NCBI GenBank assembly: GCA_036924285.1
Contig: JAYKYS010000004.1
Span: 19,934,001-19,998,000 of the forward strand
From: Asterella californica
Taxonomy: Eukaryota > Streptophyta > Marchantiopsida > Marchantiales > Aytoniaceae
Direction: 5' to 3'
DNA: 64,000 bases
Shown: piece by piece, positions 12,219 through 22,400 of the stretch
Layout: each line of letters opens with the position of its first letter
How positions within the stretch are numbered: the stretch's first letter is position 1
Notes under the pieces: model-generated
Database searches by the model: none
What the model saw: the letters and a program-made list of their open reading frames with translations, nothing else
What the model was told of the DNA's origin: nothing
Position numbers and translations under genes: made by a program

Positions 12219-12290
12219 GATCGCTTCAACCTCTTGTCTTATGTCACCAGCTCTTCTTGCATGATCGCTTCAACCTCTTGTCTTATGTCA
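12203..12290. repeat. 44-bp tandem duplication that breaks the Gag-Pol frame
   Basis: Two exact copies of a 44-bp unit lie head to tail at 12,203-12,246 and 12,247-12,290. Because 44 is not a multiple of three, the second copy shifts the frame and brings in a stop at 12,239. The proteins on both sides share the MQEEL motif coded in the unit, as expected of a duplication within one former reading frame. Confidence 0.9.
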
Positions 12291-12940
12291 GGAGCAAAGT
12301 ACTTCGGATCTTCTCGGTCGTAAGTAGGAGAAGACGGCCGCTCGGGAGAAGATGACCTCTCCTTACGCTGCTTCTTCTTCTTGACGTCCTTCTGACGAGA
12401 TTCTGACTTCCCTTTGCTTCTGGTACTTACCTTGAACACAGCTTCATCCAAAACTTCCTCCGGAGGCCAACTATCTGAATTCGGGTCAGGATTCCAAACA
12501 GTACCATCCGTCAAAGTGAGAGATGACGCTTCTTCAGGTGTCTTCATCTTCTGAGCTGCAGTCGTCTTCTGCAGCTGAGGTTCCTTTCCTTCGCGCTTCC
12601 CGGGGTCTGGTTCGTCTTCCTCGATATGGAGACAATCCGTACAATCCCCAGGATCTTCTTCTTCTACCGTGATGTGTTGTACCACTGCTAACTCGAGCTT
12701 AGAAGTTGATGCTGCTTCTGCAGGAGGCGTGGTATCTGCAAATCTCACCATTTGTCGTGGCCGTAAGGTCTGAGGACAATTTCCTGTGAAATGACCGGCT
12801 TCCTTACAGTTCCCACACAAGGGCACTTGCCCAATCTGTCTTCTCGGGTGAGGACAGGTGGACCACCAGTGTCCTGTCTCTCCACAATTATTGCACGCTC
12901 CAGGAAGAGGGTTGAGAGGTCGTTGTGATGAAGAAGGCTG
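12239..12940 (-). CDS. Gag C-terminal part with two zinc knuckles, after the in-frame TGA
   Basis: This is the direct in-frame continuation of Gag past the TGA at 12,941. It shows CNNCGETGHWWSTC and then CGNCKEAGHFTGNC, both CX2CX4HX4C knuckles that bind RNA in nucleocapsid proteins. The rest is acidic and Lys/Ser-rich. An internal Met at 12,826 could start a shorter product, but would drop the first knuckle. The frame ends at 12,239 inside a 44-bp tandem duplication. Without that duplication it would run straight into the protease frame, so Gag and Pol were probably one polyprotein. Confidence 0.75.
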   Translation of the reverse strand, partial: QPSSSQRPLNPLPGACNNCGETGHWWSTCPHPRRQIGQVPLCGNCKEAGHFTGNCPQTLRPRQMVRFADTTPPAEAASTSKLELAVVQHITVEEEDPGDCTDCLHIEEDEPDPGKREGKEPQLQKTTAAQKMKTPEEASSLTLTDGTVWNPDPNSDSWPPEEVLDEAVFKVSTRSKGKSESRQKDVKKKKQRKERSSSPERPSSPTYDREDPKYFAPDIRQEVEAIMQEELVT

Positions 12941-14521
12941 TCAGAGCGTCCTGGTCTGCACATTGCTAGCTCTATCCCTCGGTACATAACAATTATATTG
13001 GGCGGGAGGCGTAGGAGTGAAGGGTTGGATCGTCTCGATCCTATAGCAGGTTTCCTCACTGGGATCGTGTAGATATCCCTCATCATCTTCTTCCCATCCT
13101 GCCCAGTTGACAGCTTGATCCTGCGTACACTGATCTCTGGTGTGTCCAGAAGAGTTACAAAGGTTGCACCAAAGGTTTGGCCGGGAAGCCGTAGGCTGCT
13201 TCCGCTTGTCCTTCTGGTTCAGAAGATGAACTTTCAGGTCGGCAAACTGCTTCAGAACCTCATCGATGCGGGGATCAGGTGCAGACTGAATGATCTGAGT
13301 TTGAGGCAACTTCTGCACAACTTCCTCCCTTGCTCGCGTCTTCTCCTTCTTCTTCTTCCGCGTCTTCTTCTCTTGTTCAGATTCGGATTCTGAACTTTCG
13401 ACAGTAGACTCTTCAGAAGTAGAGGCTGCTTCCGAATCACTGTTATCAGTTTCAGTGGACTTGGACTTCTTCTTGGACTTCCAGGAAGACTTCTTCGACT
13501 TCTTGGACTTCTTCGAGGTCTTCCCTTTGTCTTTCGTCATATTTCGAGTGATGCTCGAGGTTTCATACTGCTCGGCATGCTTCTGTACTTCTGCTAAATC
13601 ATCACCTCCTCCTCTTCTGCAGTACAATTCCATATCCTGAGACAATCCTCCCAAGTACCAGTCCACAGCTTGCTGGGCACAGTAGCCGGGTCTTCCTTGG
13701 TTCTGAGGGATGTGATCCAAGAGATCTTCAAACCTCTCGGTGTAATCCCGCAGTGTCTCTTTCTTCTTCCGTTCGAGCCTCTGAAGCTCTATGAGGGTCA
13801 TACGATCGTAGCCCACTCCTCTGAACCTCTTCAGAAAAGCTGCCTTCAGATTAGCCCAAGCGGCCATTACTACAACATCATCCAACGTTTTACTCATCCA
13901 CTTCCTTCCTTTCCCTTTGATCAAACTGGGAAATACACGGAGTCTGTCAACATCAGCGTCTTCCTTGTTGGATCTAGAGATGGTCTCGAACATCGTGATG
14001 AAGTCGTCCGCATCATCATCATCGTCGTACGGATGGTACTTCTGCCGAGTGTGGGAAGCCATGTTGACTGCCGGTTGGTGCGACTGCAAATTTCTTTCTT
14101 CCTTAGGTCCAGGTGGTGGAGATGGTCTTCTCGAAGGTCCAGGCCTGTCTGAATCACGAAGATCGTCTTCTGAGTCAGAGCTACTGTCACTGCTACCTCC
14201 CGAGACGTCTGGAACAATCTCCTCCAGTCTTCCTTCACCTTGAGAAGCTTCTCCCACACTTGGGAAGACGTCTTCCGAGTAACCAGTACCAAAATCTACT
14301 TTATACACGTGATCACCCGGTTGGCTTCTGTCTTCGCCAAAGATTATGCTCGAGATGGAAGGCTCTTCCAACTCTACCGATCGGATCTTCCTGAGCTCTT
14401 CTTCTTTCCTTTGGTGTCTCAAGGACATCCGCTGCTCTCTAGAAGCGGTTCGCTGGGGTGAGTTTACCCACTCAGGATCTTTACCCGTGCGTCTTCTGCT
14501 TCTTCCTCCGGTCGGAGGCAT
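12941..14521 (-). CDS. Gag of element A (to a premature stop)
   Basis: This frame of 526 codons encodes the capsid/nucleocapsid precursor. Residues about 1-190 are charged and Ser-rich with an Asp run near 166-172. Residues about 193-310 form the retrotransposon gag domain (GKGRKWM, then LKAAFLKRF and LRDYTERFEDLL). A Lys/Ser/Glu-rich linker follows, with a zinc knuckle CNLCNSSGHTRDQC at 452-465. The start ATG lies 343 bases inside the primer site. The stop is a TGA at 12,941-12,943; the same frame continues open beyond it with two more zinc knuckles, so the TGA is probably a nonsense change (CGA to TGA would fit). Deliberate readthrough is possible but less likely given the other lesions. 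Confidence 0.85.
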   Translation of the reverse strand: MPPTGGRSRRRTGKDPEWVNSPQRTASREQRMSLRHQRKEEELRKIRSVELEEPSISSIIFGEDRSQPGDHVYKVDFGTGYSEDVFPSVGEASQGEGRLEEIVPDVSGGSSDSSSDSEDDLRDSDRPGPSRRPSPPPGPKEERNLQSHQPAVNMASHTRQKYHPYDDDDDADDFITMFETISRSNKEDADVDRLRVFPSLIKGKGRKWMSKTLDDVVVMAAWANLKAAFLKRFRGVGYDRMTLIELQRLERKKKETLRDYTERFEDLLDHIPQNQGRPGYCAQQAVDWYLGGLSQDMELYCRRGGGDDLAEVQKHAEQYETSSITRNMTKDKGKTSKKSKKSKKSSWKSKKKSKSTETDNSDSEAASTSEESTVESSESESEQEKKTRKKKKEKTRAREEVVQKLPQTQIIQSAPDPRIDEVLKQFADLKVHLLNQKDKRKQPTASRPNLWCNLCNSSGHTRDQCTQDQAVNWAGWEEDDEGYLHDPSEETCYRIETIQPFTPTPPAQYNCYVPRDRASNVQTRTL

Positions 14522-14864
14522 CCACCAGAGTACTGAGAACAGATATCTCTATTCTTCTACCACTAGATCTGGAAGACCAAATGACTGAACAACCGATCAC
14601 AAGTTCAGAACGTCTTCTTCTCCTGCTTCTGGTTGCACTCCCTGCAATCTTCCAAGATCGAGTCTTCCAAGAACTCTTGGAAGCAGGGAAGCGGCTTCTT
14701 CCAACTCTCCCTGAGGTATCTTATCAGCTTCTGGTTGCGGTTCCCGTCGTCTAGCAAGATAGAGTCCTACAACACATTCAACTACAATCGAAGTTAGTTC
14801 AAAACGAACCTAACTAATGGCACACAGATCCAGGAAGCTTAGAACAGAAGTTACTAAGATGAAA

Positions 14865-14882
14865 TCTCCGGCAGCGGCGCCA
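14865..14882 (-). other. Primer binding site of element A (tRNA-Asp type)
   Basis: On the minus strand the sequence begins TGGCGCCGCTGCCGGAGA, 19 bases inside the LTR edge. From memory, the complement of the plant tRNA-Asp 3' end begins TGGCGCCGTTGCCGGG, so the match is close but not perfect. Tat/Athila-type elements commonly use this primer. The site fixes the direction of the element (5' LTR on the right). Confidence 0.8.
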
Positions 14883-16531
14883 AAAATGGTTCCTCACTAT
14901 ATGTAGTGACGTAGGATTTCTCCTTTTGCCCATTTAGTATACAAGATATCGTTCCCACAGAGGATTTGCACAAGTAACGCTGCTCTAAGTTCTAAGATCT
15001 GTTCAAACACACAAACACACGGGTTTTGCCTAGAAATCCCGTCTTCTCACAAAACCACACAAAACAACACGTCTTCCAGACACGCCAAATGGTGCTCTGG
15101 AACTAAACAAACAACTACCACTTACAATATCACACAACTATTCACAGAGAAGCTCGAGAAGACGATCTTCCTGCTTCCAGGTTGCTTCTTCCGGTCTTCT
15201 CAATACCGTCTTCCCGAAGCGATTCTCGTCTTCTGGGGGTTCAACTCGTCTTCTCACACCTCCAGAAGGCTGTCCTACTTCGCAGAAGTCGACTAGCAAC
15301 GGTCGTTACACCTTATTCTCACACTCACATTCCAATCGGGTTAGATTAATCACAAGGTGTATGCCCCCTGTAGCCTTCCCAGGCTTCTGCCTACGGAAGT
15401 TGTCTTCCTGCAGCACTACAACGACATTCACCTTCACGGAAGCTCAATAGAAGTATCGGAAACTCACTAGAAGAAGGTAAGAAGATGGGGAAGATGGGGG
15501 AAGATGGGAAGAAGAAGAAATCCAAACAAGAGAAAACAGGATGAAAAGAGCAATTAAGATTCCGACATGCTTCTAGTCCGGATCCTGACTAACAAGCCAT
15601 CCCTGCTTGTAATAGTTTGGGGAGGAAGACAACAAACGTGAGTACTGTAGCACCGTCTTCTACTCGAGGATGTCGTCTTCTGTTGCGGGAAGAAGGCTTC
15701 TTTCTTCTTCACTTCGCTGCTCTGACTGCTCTGTCTTCTGGGATCCCTTACCCAAAAGACCGTTCGTACGTAGATCCCAAGTGCTCTACTGAACGAGTCA
15801 AGCTACACTCCACAACTGTTGACATTCACCACCACTCAAGAAGAACACTTCCCATGCACAATTGGGAGCGAATGCAATACATTCCACCACCCAGAAGACA
15901 GGAGCGAAACTGCTGCACTCAAATCCACAATCTATTCCCCGAGAAGAAGTCACAATGGCATTGGGAAGCTCACTCCCTCTACTTCCTGCGTCTACTCCTC
16001 GACACACCAGCCTAGCTAACAGGACTGCACGAGGATGCCGTTCCCTGTTCCTAGACTGTCCACTACTTCTATCTACATCTTCGAACCACTGCGGGTGCGA
16101 GTATGCAGACCCCTCCTGTATATTCCAAGACTATTCGTATGTTTCCAACAACGGGTGTAGTGCGCTAAGACTGTCTCTGCTCTAATGTGTCTCGCCTGCC
16201 TGCCTGTAGAATCGATGTGTATGTTCAGTTACTACAGAATTCTACAGAACTGGCAGAACTCTCAGAGAGCTTTTCTCCTACACTGCGATCCTACTTAACC
16301 ATCTGCCTCGAGAGTCAGGGGAGGCGACCACCAGGGAGAGAGAGAGGCGCTGACAAGAGGTTGTCACCTCACATGCATGCGGTCCCTCTTCCCAATTAGC
16401 CCTCCACTGTGTTACTCCTACGCTACCTATGCTGCCACATGGGGTCCTAACTATTTTTACATGGAAAACTGCACCCTTAAGATAGCATGTCCGATCCTAC
16501 TAAATCTGGAAGTGTCGATTAAGTTTGCTAA

Positions 16532-18874
16532 CTACTCTGATTGCTCGGTGGCAATCTCTACATGATCGGCTCCTACCGGAGCTACTACCTCGACTTCTGA
16601 TGGGCTTGGAAGCCCTGCACTTACCTCGGGTATCACTGAGGTAGCTTCCCTCTCCTCGCTCTTCGCTGGCCCTGCTGTTTCTGCGGCTGCGTCTTCCTCG
16701 GCTTCGACTTCGGAAGACGGAATGGTCTTCTGGGAAGACGAGTCGAATGGTGCGTCTTCGGTCTTCTGAGGCACAGATGCAGTACTAGGGACCATGGCGA
16801 CCTCATAGGGGTCCGGGGAAGTCGTTTCCTCCACGCGGAATACCTGGGAAGACGGCTCGTCTTCCTGTCTTCCAGAAGACATCATGTCTTCCGGGACGTC
16901 TTCTGGAGTCTTCTCGTCTTCCAACGCTGTCACCACCAAGTGTACAGCGAGATCGAACTCCTCCTTCTCCATTCCGGATCCAGTCGAGGGTGCTGGGGCT
17001 TGGGAAGATGCGGTTGCAGGTGTCGGAAGTGAGGGAAGACCATAAAGTGTCTTCACTCCTTCTATCTGTCTATCCAGGTATCTGTACATGCTATCTCTGC
17101 ATTCCACCAACCTCGTCTTGGACCCGCTGTCCCATTCCCTAGCTAAGGTAAGTAACTTCTTACCCGCGGTGAAGTTGAACTTCTTTCGAAGTGCTTCTAC
17201 CGACTGAGCTAGCATCTTCTGCGCACGAGCCTCCGCTGCTTTCCTCTGCGTCTTCTCCGTTGCAGCTCGCGCTTCTGCGACTTCTCGCTGCATCTTCCAA
17301 GTGGTCTGCTCTTTTGCGAGGGCAGTGATCTTCTCCCGCACTCGGAGAACTTCCTGATCGCGCTGCTGTACTCGCGCCTGCAACTCCTGGTTGCTCTTCC
17401 GAAGTTGCATCGACTCCTTGGCAGAAGCGGCTGCTTCCGCCTTGTACCTGGCTGCAAGCTTCTCCGTGGTGCGGAGACTAGCTTCCAGCGACTCCGTCTT
17501 CTGCTGGCTATCTTCCTGTCGCATCAAGGTGCGCAGGCCGAATCCAGGCTGTAAGGGCTTCTCCTGTGCCCTCGCTCTCCTCTCCAGCAACTCCATAGCG
17601 GGTTGGATCTCCTTCTGGAAGTAGGCACTGAACTCCTCCAGTCGTCTTCCTGCAGAAGACAAGTTCATCCCCACCACTCGCTCGATGGTGTCGACTTCGT
17701 CTTCCAGAGGCAAGGGAGCCTCTTCCACCACTACGGCCTTCATCTTCTGCGCACGAGAAGAAGCTACTCTTCTCATCTTCCGGGGTGGAAGACTCCTCGT
17801 GGCAGGAGCGGCTCTCCCCTTTGCGCTTCCTCGCATCGCAGTAGGAGCGCCCATCCATCCTTCGTCTTCTGGAGTCTTCGGAAGACTCCCAAGTGTTACA
17901 GAAGCTGTCTTCTGTTTTGATCGGGTACTCAGCAAGTCTTCCTCCGAGTCCGACTCCGATCCTGAATGAATGAGGGAGATGGGTGTCCTTGGTACACTTC
18001 TGTGACCCATCTTTCTCACTGACGTGACGTCTTCCGACCCACTAGACTCGTCTTCTCTCACCAGAAGCGTCTTCTGGTGAGAGCCGGACCTCAGCTGTGG
18101 CATCAGAGTGGGAGGGGGCGTTGCTGCTGTCTCTCGATCATCGTCTTTCGAGGTCTCCTCCTTCACCTCCTGTCGCTCCGTTGGCTCATACACTGCCAGC
18201 TGATCTTCCCTAAGATCCCCCATGGCTACATACAAGTAGCAGAAGAAGGGCGTCAGATGTCCTCCCGCCGAGGTACCCAAGTATGCTAGCTCCGTCTGTA
18301 CATAGTTGTGGATGTACGCGCCCCAGTAGATTGGCACTCCGTCATCCCACACTGATTCTAGGAACTCCACGTCCTGATCTCCTAAGTACCTTGTCTTCTG
18401 CGCTTTTCCCTTGGGGAAAAGATGCAGAAACAACTTCGCCAGAAGTCGCTTCTTCGGCTCCCGGTAAGACTCTATCTTCCAACCGTTCCTCCCCTGCCTG
18501 TCTTCCACGAAAAGGCAGGTGGTACTCCCAGGCACATGCCATGAACTCACAATCCTAGGCAAGATCTTCTTCTCGTACCAATATCCTCGGTTCTCGGTCT
18601 CATGCCTGTGAAACGTCTTACGCCACCAGTCTTCTGTCCAGGAAGATTGTCTTCCCCGAGCAACTCTTGCCTTTGCAGGTACACGGTTACGCGGTGGTAA
18701 CGCGGTCCACACCTCCTCCAGAAGCCCTTGATCTGTGAGGTTCCAATCCCACAGGAAGAAGTCGAGATCCAACTCCTTGAGGAAAGGAGTGGCCTCGGTC
18801 AATTCTGCCGTGGGTAACACCAAGCCTCGTGGATGCATCGACATACCTGGAAGATCTGTTGCACTAAACCACAA
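16532..18874 (-). CDS. LTR-borne protein of element A, intact copy (780 aa)
   Basis: An uninterrupted 780-codon frame lies wholly inside the 5' LTR, on the same strand as Gag and Pol. I do not recognise the family. Residues about 1-235 form a globular-looking domain (LKELDLDFFLW, YREPKKRLLAKL, YWGAYIHNYVQ, YLYVAMGDL). Residues about 235-400 are an acidic/basic disordered linker. About 400-600 is a long coiled coil rich in Glu, Arg, Gln and Ala (SNQELQARVQQRDQEVLRV). The C-terminal tail is acidic. The N-terminal domain aligns by eye with the LTR-borne protein of element B (20,537-22,198), which argues for a conserved function. It resembles in position none of the core retrotransposon genes; extra frames of unknown function are known in Ogre/Tat elements, but outside the LTR. 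Confidence 0.8.
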   Translation of the reverse strand: MWFSATDLPGMSMHPRGLVLPTAELTEATPFLKELDLDFFLWDWNLTDQGLLEEVWTALPPRNRVPAKARVARGRQSSWTEDWWRKTFHRHETENRGYWYEKKILPRIVSSWHVPGSTTCLFVEDRQGRNGWKIESYREPKKRLLAKLFLHLFPKGKAQKTRYLGDQDVEFLESVWDDGVPIYWGAYIHNYVQTELAYLGTSAGGHLTPFFCYLYVAMGDLREDQLAVYEPTERQEVKEETSKDDDRETAATPPPTLMPQLRSGSHQKTLLVREDESSGSEDVTSVRKMGHRSVPRTPISLIHSGSESDSEEDLLSTRSKQKTASVTLGSLPKTPEDEGWMGAPTAMRGSAKGRAAPATRSLPPRKMRRVASSRAQKMKAVVVEEAPLPLEDEVDTIERVVGMNLSSAGRRLEEFSAYFQKEIQPAMELLERRARAQEKPLQPGFGLRTLMRQEDSQQKTESLEASLRTTEKLAARYKAEAAASAKESMQLRKSNQELQARVQQRDQEVLRVREKITALAKEQTTWKMQREVAEARAATEKTQRKAAEARAQKMLAQSVEALRKKFNFTAGKKLLTLAREWDSGSKTRLVECRDSMYRYLDRQIEGVKTLYGLPSLPTPATASSQAPAPSTGSGMEKEEFDLAVHLVVTALEDEKTPEDVPEDMMSSGRQEDEPSSQVFRVEETTSPDPYEVAMVPSTASVPQKTEDAPFDSSSQKTIPSSEVEAEEDAAAETAGPAKSEEREATSVIPEVSAGLPSPSEVEVVAPVGADHVEIATEQSE

Positions 18875-20422
18875 GCACCTACTATGAGCTGAAGGCTCAG
18901 TTCTTCCCGAGTGCCCACAGTCTAGCTTCTACTTCTCAAAAGACGAAACTAGTCTTCCAGAAGACAGCTACTCCGTCTTCCGGGGTTCTAACAGTACTTC
19001 CTAGATAGCTCTCGTCTTCCAAGCTATATCTAAACAATCCTATCTAAGCAAGGCCTCGCATGGATTACCAAGAAGACAACCCACCTTGCATTACATCCTA
19101 CTTCCTATAAGAAGATACAAGATATGTGAGAAGTAGAGTATGAGAAAGGTTCAGAAGATGGTTGCGGGCTCCTGCGGTGACAGTGGCCTCTGGGAAGACA
19201 CTTGGGACAGCTTCCGATTCAATGTCTTTCTCGGAAGACTTCCCGAAGTCAGACTTCCTTTCACTGGTCTCACCTGTCTTCGTCTTCCTACACGCAATCT
19301 ATCCTCACGACAGACTCAAGACGTTTGCACTCTGTTCTTCTGACTTCTCACCTCTCATACGCACTCAGAAGAAGCTTGCTGCATGATGGGAAGACATGAC
19401 CCTCGACCATTCTCTCCAGATTCTGCCAGCAAGACTTCTCACAACTCTCTTCTAAGTTCGGGAAGAAGAAAGAACGGCTGCTATGGATCGGACAGAAGAG
19501 ACCCGAATGGACCCTCGCATCTTCTCGCTCATTTTGCCAGCCTTCCAGTCTTCTAGTCTCTCTAGGAAGATGGGGAGTTGAGAAGCTTGGAAGACCGGGA
19601 GGCATGTAACAACCCAGAGAAACATAAAGTATCGGAAATAGTAAATAAAGGATCGTTCCCACGAAGATACAGTTAACAATTACACAAAACACAGTACTAC
19701 AACGTCACAATGATAATTCAAATGGTTTTCTGTTATTCTCACGGAATGGAATAATATCCGGATGAGAGTTTAAGTCTGATAAGAAACCAAACCCAAGCAC
19801 AAACCTGATAAATCGAATACAAACAACAATGAAACAGTTCTTTGATCAAGGACCCTTCCGACAAACATACAAAAGATTGAGAAGACAGATGTGAATGAAT
19901 GAATAAGGTAAAATACTACTGAAATGTTACTAGTCTTCTTCTGAAAAGACAGAAGAATACTGATTTCACATCAAGGTTCCAAGGAATAAGTCCCTACTCT
20001 TCCTAAGGAATGTTCTTCCAACTAAATCCTCATGCTTAAGAATCCCACTTATTTGAAGAAGGCAAACTTAAGATGAAGCCACCATCATCCAAACTCTCCT
20101 TACAATTTAACTTATGCTCTTCCACTTCACAGTAACTGATTTGTTCTCAGATCTTTGTTCAAAAGCTCTTCACGAAGATTACAGGTTCAACTTCGGCCGA
20201 AGGCTCTTCAAAGTTCCTACACCGAAGTCTCTTCTTTCAAGTCTAAGGGCGAAGATCTTCGTCAATCAGAAAATTACACCTGCGACAATAAACACCGAAT
20301 ATTCGGAGGAAAATATCTTCGTCCAAAGCATTCACAACATCGCTCCGCACTTTTGGGAAATAGAAATAAATTAATAAAGAACTGAAAACATGGAAAAGGC
20401 ACAAGGGCTGTGGATCGCGCTG

Positions 20423-20430
20423 CTTATATA
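20423..20430 (-). promoter_or_regulatory. Second TATA box, downstream of the element B LTR frame
   Basis: The minus strand reads TATATAAG followed by a GC-rich CAGCGCGATCC. It lies after the stop of the 553-codon frame and about 820 bases before the LTR end, where a promoter for full-length retrotransposon RNA would be expected. The related fragment at 49,851-51,003 keeps the same box (around 50,632). Confidence 0.5.
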
Positions 20431-20536
20431 CTACTTCGTCCTAACCTAACCGTTTTTCTAACTGCGCTAACTGTCTAACTTCCTAAGAAGGTGGAAGACC
20501 TTCGCTACCTTACGATCATCTTCATCTTCACAGTAA

Positions 20537-22198
20537 CTAACTTCCTAAGCCTAACTGTGCTCTGAACTCCTCTAACTGAACTTCCACGTTCGCTCGCATC
20601 TCGCCAATCTCCCTATCTACCTTCTGTCTAAGTCGAGAAAGGCGCGCTTTCACACCGTCGGGATTCGTCTCCGCTTGCACTACCTCCGCCTTCAACGCCC
20701 GAAGAAGACCAAGCTCGTCCACATCTAGCCCCGAAGTCACGTACGCGGACAACACCGGCATCAACTTCTTCCGAAGGTCTTCGGAGTCAGTCACCTTCGT
20801 CTTCAAATCTTCGTTCTCTTTTGTGAGTTCTGCAACTGTAGCCTGGAATTCGCCTCGGCTTCGCTGTAACTCGGCTACTTGGTCAGATAACTCCTTTATG
20901 CGGTCGGCGAAGCTCTTCGTCGACACCTTCAACTCTTCATCCTTACTGATCAAAGTAGTCCTCGCTTCTTCGTATTGGCGCCGAAGATCTTCTAGCTCCT
21001 TCTCCGACTCCAACCTTATCTTCGTCGCATTCCGGGCCTCTTCGCGAAGATTGTTCTTCTCCTGCTGCCAAGTTCCCCTACTGAAATGTAACTCCGCCAG
21101 CATCTCTGGAAATGTCACCTTCCGCTGCACTTCCTTCTCGTAATCCTCCTTGTTGTCTTCAAGAAGTCGGAGGATCGGGACGACTACCTCTTCGCCATAG
21201 TTCATCGCCTGCCTAAAGAGATCGACCTTGCTCAATGTTGTTCCGGCCGAAGTGCCTTCACCGCAGACAGCTTCACCTTCAATCTTTGCTCCTGAACTAC
21301 TCAGGTCCATTGTTTCCTTCTTCGTGCCCTTTACCTTCTTTCGAGCCTTCGGTTTCTCCATGGGCGAAGTTGGAAGAGGCTTCTTCCTCTTGCTACGTCT
21401 CTTCTCTTCGTCTTCGACCGTTGCTTGAACAGTCGCTGCCTGCTGCTCCTCTTGAATATCTTCGGCCATTGCCTTTGGTGAAGCTCCCAATTGCTGAATG
21501 TCTTCGGTTTGTCCCTCTTCGACCTGACGAGCGGGTGATGCAAAATCTTGTTCTTCGTCTTCACTGAAGCCCAACTGTTTAGCTTCATTCTCCTTCAGCC
21601 ATCCCATACCGAAGTAGAAGATGCTGACAAATCCTCCCAGATACACATAGTCCTGCTTCTTAAACAGGCGTTGGACTTCATCGTGGAATATCTTCGCCCA
21701 GTAAGCTCGTCTTCCGGCGAAGAGGTGTTCGAAGAAGCATACCTTCCAAGTCGACAGGTAAGTTGTTCTTCGGGGGCTCAAAATCAGCATGATGGCCTCC
21801 GCAATCTTCCTCTTCACGGGATCCTTGTACTCGGACAACTTGTAGCCATTCGTCTGGTGCATCGGACTCTCGAAGAGCTCGCCGTAGTTCTGGTCCTCCT
21901 TGACCAAGTGCTTCATCGACGCATTGTCGAAGAGCATGTCACCCTTCGTCCCAGCTTCATCCAGCAGGACCTTCTCCCAGTTCTCGACAGTCCAGTTGCC
22001 AGGTCGCGCATATAGTTCTTTGCCTCCATGGTCTTCACACATCCGAATCTGGCTAATGAACTTGCCAGACACCTTCGTCCAACCTCCCAGGGTTAGGAAG
22101 CTAAGACCTATCTCCTTCAGCTTCGGCCGAAGGCGCACTAACTCCTCTTGGTCTAACTCAAAGGCTCTAATCCGTGGTAACTTCGTCGCGATAGACAT
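20537..22198 (-). CDS. LTR-borne protein of element B (553 aa)
   Basis: The frame is intact and lies inside the solo LTR. The N-terminal domain (about 1-215) has LKEIGLSFLTLGGW, NWTVENWEKVLL, YKDPVKRKIAEAI, RAYWAKIFHDEVQ and FYFGMGWLKE. These follow the same order as LKELDLDFFLW, SSWTEDWWRK, YREPKKRLLAKL, YWGAYIHNYVQ and YVAMGDLRE in the element A protein. A basic KRRSKRKK-type linker follows at about 265-300 and could be a nuclear signal. The C-terminal half (about 330-553) is a strong coiled coil. The function is unknown. A TATA-like box lies 193 bases upstream of the start. Confidence 0.78.
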   Translation of the reverse strand: MSIATKLPRIRAFELDQEELVRLRPKLKEIGLSFLTLGGWTKVSGKFISQIRMCEDHGGKELYARPGNWTVENWEKVLLDEAGTKGDMLFDNASMKHLVKEDQNYGELFESPMHQTNGYKLSEYKDPVKRKIAEAIMLILSPRRTTYLSTWKVCFFEHLFAGRRAYWAKIFHDEVQRLFKKQDYVYLGGFVSIFYFGMGWLKENEAKQLGFSEDEEQDFASPARQVEEGQTEDIQQLGASPKAMAEDIQEEQQAATVQATVEDEEKRRSKRKKPLPTSPMEKPKARKKVKGTKKETMDLSSSGAKIEGEAVCGEGTSAGTTLSKVDLFRQAMNYGEEVVVPILRLLEDNKEDYEKEVQRKVTFPEMLAELHFSRGTWQQEKNNLREEARNATKIRLESEKELEDLRRQYEEARTTLISKDEELKVSTKSFADRIKELSDQVAELQRSRGEFQATVAELTKENEDLKTKVTDSEDLRKKLMPVLSAYVTSGLDVDELGLLRALKAEVVQAETNPDGVKARLSRLRQKVDREIGEMRANVEVQLEEFRAQLGLGS

Positions 22199-22390
22199 CG
22201 TGATCAGACGAAGATTGCTAGCTGGCTGAGATGAACTTTGTCTAAAACTGCTTGTCTTCGCTCAAGTTAACCTTCGCCCCAAACTGATTGTCTTCGCCTA
22301 ATTTGATAATCTTCGCTCAAATCGATCGTGCGCAAGTGAGGATTAGGGTGAGCGCTAAGAGAGAATGTGAGAAATGAGTCAATTCTCCTA

Positions 22391-22400
22391 GTATATAGGT
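22391..22400 (-). promoter_or_regulatory. TATA-like box upstream of the element B LTR protein
   Basis: On the minus strand the site reads ACCTATATAC, 193 bases before the ATG at 22,198 and within the first 380 bases of the LTR. It could drive a transcript for the LTR-borne protein. Confidence 0.45.

Noticed and set aside
14865..14882. A tRNA gene at the primer site
   Set aside because: Only the 3'-end complement is present, with no cloverleaf or internal promoter boxes.
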